Source: Natronomonas salinimetallica
Lineage (GTDB): Archaea > Halobacteriota > Halobacteria > Halobacteriales > Haloarculaceae
Length of the DNA stretch: 59,518 nt
Direction: 5' to 3'
NCBI RefSeq assembly: GCF_013839515.1
Contig: NZ_JACDNQ010000005.1
Span: forward strand, 149,670 to 209,187
Part shown: positions 24,080 through 32,658 of the stretch, piece by piece
Layout of the letters: each line of letters begins with the position of its first letter
Position numbering within the stretch: position 1 is the first letter of the stretch
Made by a program: the position numbers and the translations under genes
Notes under the pieces: generated by a model
The model's database searches: none
Told to the model about the DNA's origin: nothing
The model's input: only the letters and a program-made list of their open reading frames with translations

Positions 24080-24579
24080 AAATCCACACGTACGAGAAGT
24101 TCTGGCTCGCCGCGTCGATGCTGCTCATCGTCGGCTTCATTCTGACGATCACGTACGGAACGGTCGGGATCGGAATCGCGATGGTCGACGACTCCGCGGA
24201 CACCGTCGATCCGGACAACCTCGGCGACCACCCGAAATTCTCCGATCCGGGCGTCGAGCAGGTCGGCGAGAACGAGTACGACGTGTACGTCCGTGCGCTG
24301 CAGTTCGCGTTCATTCCTGGCGATGTCGAAGTTCCCGCCAACAGCACGGTGACGTTCCACGTCACGAGCAGCGACGTCATCCACAGTTACAGCGTCGTCG
24401 GGACGAACGCGAACACGATGGTCATCCCCGGTGAGGTCGCGACGATAACCGTCGAGACCGAAGAGCCGGGCGAACACGGCATCATCTGTACCGAGTACTG
24501 CGGCTCCGGCCATCACAACATGGCGGGCAAACTCATCATCGTCCCCGAGGACGAGTTCGAACTGGAGGAAGAACAATGA
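24076..24579 (+). CDS. cbaB: Cytochrome ba3 oxidase subunit II (CuA)
   Basis: The 167-residue protein has one N-terminal membrane helix (about residues 10-34) and an external cupredoxin domain. The dinuclear CuA site is complete: His in SDVIHSY, then CTEYCGSGHHNM. CuA accepts electrons from a donor such as halocyanin and passes them to heme b. It overlaps both neighbours by four bases. Confidence 0.95.
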   Translation: MKIHTYEKFWLAASMLLIVGFILTITYGTVGIGIAMVDDSADTVDPDNLGDHPKFSDPGVEQVGENEYDVYVRALQFAFIPGDVEVPANSTVTFHVTSSDVIHSYSVVGTNANTMVIPGEVATITVETEEPGEHGIICTEYCGSGHHNMAGKLIIVPEDEFELEEEQ

Positions 24580-26333
24580 GCCTCGGTGCCAACTCCGGGA
24601 CGTATCTCGATCAGTTCCCCGGCGAGGCGAAAGTGATCCGTACGGCGTTTTATAGCTCGTTCATCGCCCTCGGGATCGGCGCGCTGATGGGGCTGCTACA
24701 GGTGTTCCACCGGCTCGATATCCTCCGGCTCATCCCCTCGGAGGATTACTACTCGTATCTCACGCTACACGCCGTCCTGTTGGTGTTGACCTTCTCGATA
24801 TTCTTCCTGGTCGGTGTGTTTACCTGGGCCGTGACGACGAGTCTCGATCGCGGCCTCGAGGACCTCCGGTACACCTGGGGTTGGTACGGGCTCATGGCGG
24901 TCGGCACGCTGATGGCCGGCGTGGCCATCATCGGCGGCTTCTTCGATTCGATTCCCATGAGCGCGGCCGTTCTGTATACGTTCTACGCGCCGCTGCAGGC
25001 ACACCCGCTGTTCTATCTCGGTCTCGCGCTGTTCATCGTCGGCTCGTGGCTCGCCGGCCTCGATTGGTTCCGTTCGTGGTGGGCCTGGCGGAGCGAGAAC
25101 CCCGACGAGCGGATCCCGCTGCCGACGTTCATGGCGCTGACGACGACGCTGTTTTGGATCATCTCGAGCATGGGCGTCGCGATCTCCGTCGTCGTCTTCC
25201 TGTTGCCGTGGTCGCTCGGGCTCATCGGCCAGGTGGACGCGCTTTTGACCCGGACGCTGTTTTGGTTCTTCGGCCACGCGGTCGTCTACTTCTGGTTGAT
25301 GCCGGCCTACATGCTCTGGTACGTTATGTTGCCGAAGATCTCCGGCGGAAAGCTGTTCAGCGACCCCCTCGCCCGCGTCGTCTTCGTTCTCTTCTTGATC
25401 CTTTCGACCCCGACCGGGATCCACCACCAGTATCTCGACCCTGGGATCGCAGAAGGGTTCAAGTTCATCGTGATGGTCAACACGATGTTCCTCCTGTTAC
25501 CGAGTCTGTTGACCGCCTTCACCGTCGTTGCGAGCATGGAACACGGCGCACGCCAGCGCGGCGGGACCGGGTACTTCGGGTGGCTGCGCGCGCTCCCGTG
25601 GCGGGACCCGGTGTTCGCCGGCATGGCGCTCGCTGGGCTGATGTTCGCCGCCGCCGGCTTCTCCGGGATGATAAACGCCGGGATGAACATCAACTACCTC
25701 GTCCACAACACCTGGTGGATCGTCGGCCACTTCCATCTCACCATCGGGACCGCCGTCGCGTTGACGTTCATGGCCACCACGTACTGGTTCCTCCCGCAGT
25801 TGACGAACAAGGAGATCTGGAGCAAATCGGTCGGGCTGGCGCAGGTGCTACTTTGGTTCGTCGGCATGACCCTCATGTCGAACGCGATGCACCGATCCGG
25901 GCTCGTCGGCGTCCCGCGGCGGACCGCCGAACCGCAGTACAGCGGCTTCGACTACGAGGTCGCCGCTGGATCGATGGCCGAACTCAACATGCAGGTCGCC
26001 ATCGGTGGGACGTTGCTTTTCATCTCGACGCTGCTGTTTTTGACCGTCGTGGTGATGACGGTCTGGGGCAGCAAGGTCGATACCCTGCCCGCGAACGGTT
26101 ACGCCGAAACGCTCTCCGGTCCCGAGGACGCCCCGCTCGTCCTCGATAACTTGAAGCTGTGGACCGCCATCGCGGTCGTGCTCGTCGTGTTGGCGTACGC
26201 GCTGCCGTTGGCATCGATCATCGGCCGCCGTGGGCTCTTCGGGCCGGGCGGGAGTCCCTCGCCGCAGTTTATCGATACCCTCGTGTTCACCGGACAGGCC
26301 ATCGTCGACTCGGCCGTCGGAGTGATCCGCTGA
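24576..26333 (+). CDS. cbaA: Cytochrome ba3 oxidase subunit I
   Basis: The 585-residue heme-copper oxidase subunit has about thirteen membrane helices. Low-spin heme ligands are seen in YLTLHAVLL and in VGHFHLT; CuB ligands in GHAVVYFW and IHHQY. It reduces O2 and pumps protons (B-type). The usual GHPxVY is GHAVVY here, the Pro after the cross-linked His being Ala. The end is followed by a 16-bp near-repeat of its own terminus and the CbaC-like gene. Confidence 0.95.
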   Translation: MSLGANSGTYLDQFPGEAKVIRTAFYSSFIALGIGALMGLLQVFHRLDILRLIPSEDYYSYLTLHAVLLVLTFSIFFLVGVFTWAVTTSLDRGLEDLRYTWGWYGLMAVGTLMAGVAIIGGFFDSIPMSAAVLYTFYAPLQAHPLFYLGLALFIVGSWLAGLDWFRSWWAWRSENPDERIPLPTFMALTTTLFWIISSMGVAISVVVFLLPWSLGLIGQVDALLTRTLFWFFGHAVVYFWLMPAYMLWYVMLPKISGGKLFSDPLARVVFVLFLILSTPTGIHHQYLDPGIAEGFKFIVMVNTMFLLLPSLLTAFTVVASMEHGARQRGGTGYFGWLRALPWRDPVFAGMALAGLMFAAAGFSGMINAGMNINYLVHNTWWIVGHFHLTIGTAVALTFMATTYWFLPQLTNKEIWSKSVGLAQVLLWFVGMTLMSNAMHRSGLVGVPRRTAEPQYSGFDYEVAAGSMAELNMQVAIGGTLLFISTLLFLTVVVMTVWGSKVDTLPANGYAETLSGPEDAPLVLDNLKLWTAIAVVLVVLAYALPLASIIGRRGLFGPGGSPSPQFIDTLVFTGQAIVDSAVGVIR

Positions 26334-26366
26334 TGCGTTCGACCGCCGGGGTGAGCGGCTGATGCG
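26322..26366. repeat. Imperfect duplication of the cbaA 3' end
   Basis: GTGATCCGCTGATGCG (26322-26337, containing the cbaA TGA) recurs as GTGAGCGGCTGATGCG (26351-26366), where the GATGCG includes the start of the next gene. Confidence 0.65.
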
Positions 26367-26571
26367 AATCAGCCGGGCGGGACTGCTCGTCGCTATCGCG
26401 GTGTTGGTACCGATCGTCGTCGAGCTTCGGACCGTGCTCGTCCACCTCGGCGTCGAGATGTCGGTCACGGAGACGGGGCTGCTCGCTGCAGCCATGGTCG
26501 GCGTGTTGCTCGCGTGGGCGGTTGCACCCGACGTCCGCGGACGAAAGCGCTCCAACGGGGAGTCCGAATAG
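26362..26571 (+). CDS. CbaC-like small membrane protein
   Basis: The 69-residue protein has two membrane segments at about residues 7-24 and 37-55 and a basic C-terminus (RGRKRSNGESE). It directly follows the oxidase subunit I gene by 28 bp, as the CbaC gene does in other haloarchaea. It probably stabilises or assembles the oxidase. Confidence 0.75.
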   Translation: MRISRAGLLVAIAVLVPIVVELRTVLVHLGVEMSVTETGLLAAAMVGVLLAWAVAPDVRGRKRSNGESE

Positions 26572-26657
26572 CGCCGATCGGACATCCCGCCGGCTGTCCC
26601 GACGAGACGAGTGCTGCCTCCGGCCGGCGACCGCACGTCCGGGCTGTACGCCCTCGA

Positions 26658-27431
26658 TCAGTAGGTTTCCGCGATCCCCGAGAGCGCCTCGTTGTCAGTC
26701 GTCGTATGCGGGGCCGTCAGCGGCGAAACGCTGACGTGCCCCTCGAGAACGGCCCGGCGGTCGCTTCCGACGGGGTCCGGGACCGTCCCACTGGCCATCA
26801 GCTCCCAGATCCGGTCGTGGAGTGTGACCGTCCCGTTGCCGTCGTGTTCGGCGTCCATCTCGTAGACGTGAGACGGCCGGGTGATCTCCATCGGCGCGGA
26901 TCCACTCTCCGGGGGCAGCGGCGCGTTGACGTTGAGATAATCCGCCGACTCGAAGACGCCGACGTTGGGGGCGTGCTCGACGAGATACTCGACGGCGCGG
27001 GTCGCCTCGCGGAAGTGCTCCGGATCGGGGGAGCCCTCCTCGAAGGCGAACTCGCCAGCCGGAAAGTATACCGAGGCCGCGATCGCCGGGACGTTGAAAA
27101 AGGCGGCTTCGACGGCCGCCGAGACGGTGCCCGACCGACCGAGCACGTACGCGCCGAGGTTCGCCCCCCGGTTGACGCCGGCGACGACGACGTCCGGATC
27201 GAAATCGAGCGACCCGAGCGCAGCGATAACGCAGTCTCCGGGGGTTCCCTCGACCGCGTATCCGAGTTCGTGTTCGTACAGCTCGACCGTCCCGGAGAGC
27301 TGTCTGCCGACGGCGCTTTGATCGTCCGCCGGCGCGACCGCCGTCACGTCCGCGACCGCCGAGAGACGGTCATAGAGCGTGCGGATGCCGACCGCGTCGA
27401 TCCCGTCGTCGTTCGTGAGTAAAATATTCAT
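26658..27431 (-). CDS. surE: 5'/3'-nucleotidase SurE
   Basis: The 257-residue metal-dependent phosphatase acts on nucleoside monophosphates. The N-terminal metal site ILLTNDDG and the conserved QSAVGRQLSGT and GVNRGANLG blocks are intact. The conserved GTPGDCV is also present. Start ATG at 27431. It stands alone, 94 bp from the next minus-strand gene, which ends at 27526. Confidence 0.95.
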   Translation of the reverse strand: MNILLTNDDGIDAVGIRTLYDRLSAVADVTAVAPADDQSAVGRQLSGTVELYEHELGYAVEGTPGDCVIAALGSLDFDPDVVVAGVNRGANLGAYVLGRSGTVSAAVEAAFFNVPAIAASVYFPAGEFAFEEGSPDPEHFREATRAVEYLVEHAPNVGVFESADYLNVNAPLPPESGSAPMEITRPSHVYEMDAEHDGNGTVTLHDRIWELMASGTVPDPVGSDRRAVLEGHVSVSPLTAPHTTTDNEALSGIAETY

Positions 27432-27525
27432 ACGGTTCCTGAGGGCGCGGGGTGAAAAAGCTCATCGACGGCCGGCGTGGATCCCATCGAGGCTATCCAC
27501 GCCGTCGGATTCGTCCATGCCGGCG

Positions 27526-28194
27526 TCATCGGAGCCCCAACAGTCCGCGGACGTTCTTCGCGTACAGCGAAATCGCGCGCCGCCTGCTCCCGTCGACGGC
27601 CCGCCTGATCGTGCGGCCGACGTCCTCGAAGATCCCCTCCCCGTGGCCGACGAGGAGGCGCTCTGGGTCGTGGTGTCGGAGCTCCGTCGGCGGCAGAACG
27701 CGCAACATGGGATGGACGCCGAGCTCCTCGCCCGACGCCCGGAAGTACTCGACGGTCCCGAGCGCTTCGGGGACGATGAGCGTCTCGCCGTCGAAGAGCG
27801 TCGCCTCCTGCCACAGCGGGTTGTCGACGAGACGGCTGGCGTGAAAGCCACCGAGCTCGTCTCCGAACCGTCGCGTCGGCGCGTCGATCTCGCTTACGAC
27901 GCCGTCCATCCACTCGGGGACGTGTACGGCGACATCGTGGCGAGCCGCGACGGCCGCCGCATCGCGTTTGTGTCGGTCGAGCAATACGACGACGCCCTCG
28001 GGGTCACCGTACTCCGCCAGCAAGTCGTCGAGTCCATCGGCGTCGACGGGGTCGACGACCCACAGTCCGCCGTCGCCTTCCACGGCGTGGGAGGCACGCC
28101 GCATCGTCTCGTCCGGGTGGGCGATCCACCCGACGCCCCCGTCGTACCGGTCGATAACCGTCAACTCGCCCGAACCGGACGCTTTCATCGGCAT
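27526..28194 (-). CDS. Divergent metallo-beta-lactamase-fold-like protein
   Basis: The 222-residue protein has the strand/helix rhythm of MBL-fold proteins and LLVGHGEGIF near the C-terminus, where family members have GHGP. The zinc motif HxHxDH is absent: the matching segment reads LLDRHKRDAAAVAARH, with a different arrangement of His. It may be a non-catalytic relative. It ends in a basic helix (RRRAISLYAKNVRGLLGLR). Confidence 0.6.
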   Translation of the reverse strand: MPMKASGSGELTVIDRYDGGVGWIAHPDETMRRASHAVEGDGGLWVVDPVDADGLDDLLAEYGDPEGVVVLLDRHKRDAAAVAARHDVAVHVPEWMDGVVSEIDAPTRRFGDELGGFHASRLVDNPLWQEATLFDGETLIVPEALGTVEYFRASGEELGVHPMLRVLPPTELRHHDPERLLVGHGEGIFEDVGRTIRRAVDGSRRRAISLYAKNVRGLLGLR

Positions 28195-28272
28195 ACGGTC
28201 TGTACGGCGTCACCGGTGATAAGCGCGGTCCCCACGGCAGCCGGTGCGACGGTTGTGCCCCGAGAGACGTCG

Positions 28273-29328
28273 TTACCAGGTGCCGTGGAACGTATCGAAC
28301 GAGAGGCTGTCGAGCGGTTCCTCGCCGATCGCGATCTTGTACTCGCCCGGAGTCAACATCGGCTGTTTGAACTGCGGGCCGTCGTCGGTCGTGATCCGCG
28401 GACAGCCGGTGTTGACGTAGGCGTCGAACCCGAAGTTCGTGAGCCGGTCGGGCGTCACCTCGTCCATCGTCAACATGTACGCGTCGTCGTTGTTCTCGAC
28501 GATCTCCTCGGCGATCTCCCAGCGCCCCTGCCCGATCTTCGTACAGAAGATGACGCCCCACTCCTCGGCATCCATCGCCCGGTGGACCGCGCCGTAGCGT
28601 TGTTTCAGGAACGTCTCGGTATCGGCGATCGTGACCACGTTGTTGACCGGGTCCGCGATGATGACGTTCTTTTCGGGGTGTTCCATCGCCAGCCCGAGGG
28701 GGTGGAACTTCCCGCCCCCGACGTAGAGGATCTGCTCGGCGTCGACGTCCGCCGAGGCGTAGTTACAGCCGAGCACCTGTCCCTCGTTGGTCAGCCGTTC
28801 GTCGCCGCGTCGGGTCTCGACGGTGTAGCCGCGCTCTTCGAGCCACGAGCGCATCTCCTCGAACTGGTTCATATGCTGGGCCGTCGTCACGAGGCCGACG
28901 GTGTCGTCCTCTTCGGGGGTGGTCAACTCCTCGAGGGACTGCTCCATGATCGGCGTCACGTCGACGTTCGAAAACAGCGGTACGTAGATGATCTTCTCCG
29001 ATTCCTTCATCGGGGAGTGCCCGAAGTGGACGAAGACGTCCGTCCGCCGCATCATGTACGTATCGAGGTCGCAGGCACCGTAGCAGGGCTGTCCCGAAAT
29101 GAGGACGTTCGTCCCGTCGGGCAGCAACTCCCGGAGGTCGTCCGCGACCCGGCCCGCACGCCGTTTCAGCCCCTCCGGAAACTGCAGTCCCACCTTCTCT
29201 GCGCCGCGTTCCTCGACGGCCTCGACGATCCGGTCGAGTTCGTAGTCCCATGTCCGCTCGTGTTTGAGCGCCATTCCGGTGTTCCGGAGGTCGCCCGCCG
29301 TTCGTTCGGCGTCCGATTCTCGACTCAT
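28273..29328 (-). CDS. dph2: Diphthamide synthase Dph2 (radical 3-amino-3-carboxypropyl transfer)
   Basis: The 351-residue enzyme transfers the 3-amino-3-carboxypropyl group of SAM to a histidine of elongation factor 2, the first step of diphthamide synthesis. Three widely spaced cysteines that hold the [4Fe-4S] cluster appear in QPCYGACD, LGCNYAS and NTGCPRI. Length is normal for archaeal Dph2. Start ATG at 29328 (MSRESDAERT); a second in-frame Met lies 18 residues later, before KHERTWDYEL. Confidence 0.93.
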   Translation of the reverse strand: MSRESDAERTAGDLRNTGMALKHERTWDYELDRIVEAVEERGAEKVGLQFPEGLKRRAGRVADDLRELLPDGTNVLISGQPCYGACDLDTYMMRRTDVFVHFGHSPMKESEKIIYVPLFSNVDVTPIMEQSLEELTTPEEDDTVGLVTTAQHMNQFEEMRSWLEERGYTVETRRGDERLTNEGQVLGCNYASADVDAEQILYVGGGKFHPLGLAMEHPEKNVIIADPVNNVVTIADTETFLKQRYGAVHRAMDAEEWGVIFCTKIGQGRWEIAEEIVENNDDAYMLTMDEVTPDRLTNFGFDAYVNTGCPRITTDDGPQFKQPMLTPGEYKIAIGEEPLDSLSFDTFHGTW

Positions 29329-29426
29329 TGCGTTCGGTTGTGGGCGACGGCGTAAAACAGCCGCGTTTCGGGGTACTGTCGGCTCCGTCTTCTTTCATCG
29401 AGCGCCTGTTTGCTTCCCCATTCGGC

Positions 29427-29435
29427 ACAAATATA
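29427..29435 (+). promoter_or_regulatory. TATA box for the YlbF-like gene
   Basis: ACAAATATA is centred about 29 bases before the ATG at 29460, fitting a leaderless transcript. Confidence 0.6.
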
Positions 29436-29459
29436 CCGCGCCGATCCGAAAAACGCCCA

Positions 29460-29843
29460 ATGAGTGTCGAACCGACCGCGGACGTGCGCGCGACGGAACT
29501 CGCGACGGAACTCGGCGAGGCGATCACCGAACTGCCGGCCTATCAGGCGTTCTTGGAGACGAAGGAGGCGATCCAGACCGATCCCGAACTCCAACGCGAG
29601 ATGGAGGCGTTCGAACGCCTCCGCGAGGAGTTCCTGATGGCCCGGGAGGCCGGCACCGCGTCGAACGACGACCTTCTGGAACTGCAGGCCGCCCAAGAGG
29701 AGCTCCACGGCCGGCCGAAGATGTCGGCGTATCTGGAGGCCAAATCCGACATCGAACTACGTCTCCAGGAGATCGACCACATCATCTCCGAACCGCTCGA
29801 AGTCGAGTTCGGACAGGCGGCGGGCGGTTGCTGTCAGGACTGA
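29460..29843 (+). CDS. YlbF/YmcA-family (DUF964) protein
   Basis: The 127-residue protein is almost all helical (ATELATELGEAITELPAYQA, continuing through the SDIELRLQEIDHII block), the DUF964 pattern. In Bacillus the YlbF/YmcA relatives form a complex that binds iron-sulfur clusters and affects RNA processing. This one ends GGCCQD, with a vicinal Cys pair that could bind metal. Start ATG at 29460. It diverges from dph2. The stop lies inside the left end of a MITE-like element. Confidence 0.85.
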   Translation: MSVEPTADVRATELATELGEAITELPAYQAFLETKEAIQTDPELQREMEAFERLREEFLMAREAGTASNDDLLELQAAQEELHGRPKMSAYLEAKSDIELRLQEIDHIISEPLEVEFGQAAGGCCQD

Positions 29844-30042
29844 TACTGCCGGACGTACGTTCGTGAACGGCTGAATCGGTACACGTCCAAACCGCCGGTA
29901 GCGAGTGCGTGTCGAGTGGCCCGCGATTCATACTGACGGACAAAAGAATGTACACACGACGCACGAGGATCACGCCGTTCGACGGAGCGAACGGCGGATC
30001 ACTCGTGAGTCGGTTTCATTTGATTTCGTCCACCAGTATCAG
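29840..30042. mobile_element. Diverged MITE, about 203 bp
   Basis: The left end CTGATACTGCCGGACGTA (29840-29857) and the right end (30024-30042, reverse complement CTGATACTGGTGGACGAAA) match imperfectly. The left end continues GTTCGTGAACGGCTGAATCG, very close to the inner sequence of the 6885-6993 element's right end. The same family is therefore present, in an older and longer copy. The interior has no credible gene. Confidence 0.7.
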
Positions 30043-30212
30043 CAACGCTCGAGACGGACCGTTCTACGCGGGGACCGGCGAGCGCCGATCCGAGCGAATA
30101 CTCATCGATAGATACCGATCCGTGGCAAACACATGGCGTAGATGGCTCCTATCGGCACGTATCACCGTCTCGGGCCGACGACGCTTCGCGGATCGGTCTC
30201 GGGCCGACGACG
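30043..30212. other. Intergenic region with 29-bp direct repeat
   Basis: No gene is supported here. GTCTCGGGCCGACGACGCT occurs at 30167-30185 and again at 30196-30214, with 29-bp spacing. The second copy overlaps the stop codon region of the CMP kinase gene (30213-30215). Confidence 0.75.
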
Positions 30213-30830
30213 CTACTTTTGTATTCCGATAGGGGGCGTCTCGAAGGCCCCCTCGTCCATCTCGGGATCGTACTCGTCAATGGCCGTCAAAACGACTTCG
30301 AGAACGCCGGCTTTGCTCCAGCGTGCGGTGTTCAACTGCAGATCATAAAAGGTCCGGTCGTCGATGTCGATGTCGTAATAGGATCGGTATCGGCCGGCCT
30401 CGTTGACCTCGCGGACGCCCATCTCGGCGGTCGTCTCCTCTCTGTCGCTGATACGTCCCTTGCGTACCTCTTCGGGCGCGTCGAGCCAGATCCGGAGATC
30501 GGCACGGTTCCCAGCGAGCCATCCCGACAGCCGCGATTCGAGAACGAACGGCTTGTTGGCCGCACCCCACTTTTCCGCGATCGAGAGCAGCCGACGGTCG
30601 AGCGCCCGGTCGATCTCGTCGGACTCTTGGGCCTTCGCCGTCAGTTGGGTCAGCGTCATGTCGCGGTCCTCGGCGAGGTCCCGGAAGATGTCCCCACCGG
30701 AGACGTACGGACAGTTCATCGCCTCCGAGAGACGGGTACACAACGCCGTCGCGCCACAGCCCGGCGGGCCGGAGACGGTCACGAAGAGGTTCTGATCGGA
30801 CGCTGACGCTCGATCGTCGCTTCCAGTCAT
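30213..30830 (-). CDS. cmk: Cytidylate (CMP) kinase, archaeal type
   Basis: The 205-residue kinase phosphorylates CMP (and dCMP) to the diphosphate. The P-loop reads SGPPGCGATALC: the usual Lys is Ala here (some archaeal members have Thr). The NMP-binding region (YVSGGDIFRDLAEDRDMTL), the lid (EEVRKGRISDREETT) and YDLQLNTARWS are intact. Start ATG at 30830; a longer frame to 31673 is out-of-gene translation. Function is expected despite the variant P-loop, but it deserves checking. Confidence 0.88.
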   Translation of the reverse strand: MTGSDDRASASDQNLFVTVSGPPGCGATALCTRLSEAMNCPYVSGGDIFRDLAEDRDMTLTQLTAKAQESDEIDRALDRRLLSIAEKWGAANKPFVLESRLSGWLAGNRADLRIWLDAPEEVRKGRISDREETTAEMGVREVNEAGRYRSYYDIDIDDRTFYDLQLNTARWSKAGVLEVVLTAIDEYDPEMDEGAFETPPIGIQK

Positions 30831-30895
30831 GTCTATTCGGTTCGCCCGTCCGGGTAATAAGCGAGGTGCTTGTTCATCGATCCTACGAGAACGCG

Positions 30896-31726
30896 TTACC
30901 GACAGCCGAGTTCGCCCAGCCGACTCCGGACGAACCCGGCGATCGCCCGCGGCTTCGAGGGCTGTCGGATCCGAGCCATCTCCCCGTCGGTGAGCGTGAA
31001 GTCGAAGACGTCGACGTTCGCGGCCAGGTGTTCGCGTCCCGTCGCTTTCGGCACCGTGACGACGTTTGGCTGCTGGAGGAGCCACCGGAGCGCGATTTGT
31101 GCCGGGCTCTTGTCGTATCGGCTCCCGATGGACTCCAACACGGGATCTCGGAGCACGCCGCCGTGGGCCAGCGGCGAATAGGCGGTCAACACGACGTCGT
31201 GGATCCGACAGTAGTCGAGAAGCTCCGTCTGCGACCAGTAGGGGTTGTACTGGACCTGATCGGTCAGGATACCGTGCTCGGAGAGCGTCCGCGCACGCGC
31301 CAACTGGTCGACGCCGAAGTTTGAGACGCCGACGTGTCGCACGCGCCCCTCGTCGACGAGTTCGTTCATCGCGGCTAGTGTCTCCCGAAGCGGGGTCCGA
31401 ACGTTGGGCCAATGAATCAACAGCAGATCGACGTAGGACGTCCCGAGTTTTGCGAGACTCTCCTCGGTCGAGCGGCGCACGTCGTCGTAGCCGCGGCTGT
31501 CGCCTCCGAGCTTCGTGGTCACGAACACCTCCTCGCGGTCGACGTCGCTGTTCCGGAGGGCGCTCCCGACCTGTCGTTCGTTGCCGTACTCCTGTGCGGT
31601 GTCGAGGTGGCGATAGCCGAGTTCCAGAGCCGTCCGAACCGCGTTCCGACACTGCTCGCCGGTCAGCCGCCACGTCCCGAGGCCGACCGGGGGGACGTCG
31701 ACGCCGCCGGCCGTCGTCGTGTGCAT
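30896..31726 (-). CDS. Aldo/keto reductase
   Basis: The 276-residue NADPH-dependent TIM-barrel reductase carries the catalytic tetrad residues Asp (HLDTAQEYGNE), Tyr (same segment), Lys (TTKLGG) and His (LLIHWP), plus the NADP-binding VPKATGREHL near the C-terminus. It resembles the 2,5-diketo-gluconate reductase group. The substrate is unknown. Start ATG at 31726. Confidence 0.93.
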   Translation of the reverse strand: MHTTTAGGVDVPPVGLGTWRLTGEQCRNAVRTALELGYRHLDTAQEYGNERQVGSALRNSDVDREEVFVTTKLGGDSRGYDDVRRSTEESLAKLGTSYVDLLLIHWPNVRTPLRETLAAMNELVDEGRVRHVGVSNFGVDQLARARTLSEHGILTDQVQYNPYWSQTELLDYCRIHDVVLTAYSPLAHGGVLRDPVLESIGSRYDKSPAQIALRWLLQQPNVVTVPKATGREHLAANVDVFDFTLTDGEMARIRQPSKPRAIAGFVRSRLGELGCR

Positions 31727-31789
31727 ACCTCCCCTACGGGCGCGGGTCGGATAACTCCTCACGGTATCGGCCGCGGTAGGAAACGGCCG

Positions 31790-32494
31790 CTAGGGAAACT
31801 CCCGCAGCGAATCCAAAAGCGTCTCGATCGGCTCCGTCGTCGTCGCGAGCGAGACGCCGTCGGCCCGGGCCAGCGCGGGCGCGTGCTCCCAGAGGTCCTC
31901 GCGGTCGAGGCCGTGGAGGACGACCGCCGAGGGTGTCGGCGTCACGACCCGCAGAGCGACGAGCGGCGACTCCCCGCGGGTCACGTCAGTGAAGACGAGC
32001 GCGCGGTTGGTCGATTGGCCGTACAGGCGGTAGAACTCCTCACTGGAGAGCCGTTTGATCGCCTCGACGCTGTTGATGACGGTGTGGCCGGCGATCGTCT
32101 CGGCGCTGCCGGCGATCACGGGGTCAGCACCGATCGCGGCATAAAACCGCGATAGCGGCACCGTCGCGGGATACTCCCGGAGATCGTAGACGACGTCCCG
32201 ATCGAACCCCGAGGACACGACGCGGGCGTGTTGACGGACGCGGTCCCCGCCCCGGCGCTCGTCGATGTCGAGTAGCGCACGGACGACCCGGCTGACGACC
32301 TTGATGCCGGGGTTCTCACGGCGGCCGCTCTCGTAATCGGAGACGACGGACGCGGAGACGTCGAGTTCGTCGGCGAGCGCCGTCTGTGCCACGTCGAACT
32401 CCTCGCGCCACTTCCGGAGCGTCGCGCCCGGATCCTCCGACAGCGCCACCTCCCCGGCGATGCGCTCGGCCAGTTCCGCACGCGGGTCGCGCAT
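31790..32494 (-). CDS. XRE-family HTH regulator with C-terminal domain
   Basis: The 234-residue protein has an N-terminal Cro/CI-type helix-turn-helix (LRKWREEFDVAQTALADELD, then VSASVVSDYESGRRENPG, residues about 26-62) and a C-terminal alpha/beta domain (VVYDLREYPATVPLSRFYAA; SVEAIKRLSSEEFYRLYGQS) conserved in archaeal relatives of COG1709. Targets are unknown. Start ATG at 32494. Confidence 0.88.
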   Translation of the reverse strand: MRDPRAELAERIAGEVALSEDPGATLRKWREEFDVAQTALADELDVSASVVSDYESGRRENPGIKVVSRVVRALLDIDERRGGDRVRQHARVVSSGFDRDVVYDLREYPATVPLSRFYAAIGADPVIAGSAETIAGHTVINSVEAIKRLSSEEFYRLYGQSTNRALVFTDVTRGESPLVALRVVTPTPSAVVLHGLDREDLWEHAPALARADGVSLATTTEPIETLLDSLREFP

Positions 32495-32658
32495 ACCGGA
32501 TAGTCGTCCGCCATCGGTATAAGCGTGGTCTCATACGTCGTCCTCGTCGGCGCGTTCACCGTGCTCGCAACGCACCTCCAATCCGATCGACTTAATCCGT
32601 GACCGCGCGATTCCCGCGGTATATCCGATGACCGACAGCGACTCCGACGGTGTCTCTC

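Noticed and set aside
27379-29355. 658-residue plus-strand frame across three minus-strand genes
   Set aside because: It spans the surE start, the MBL-like gene and dph2 in antisense; clearly a shadow.
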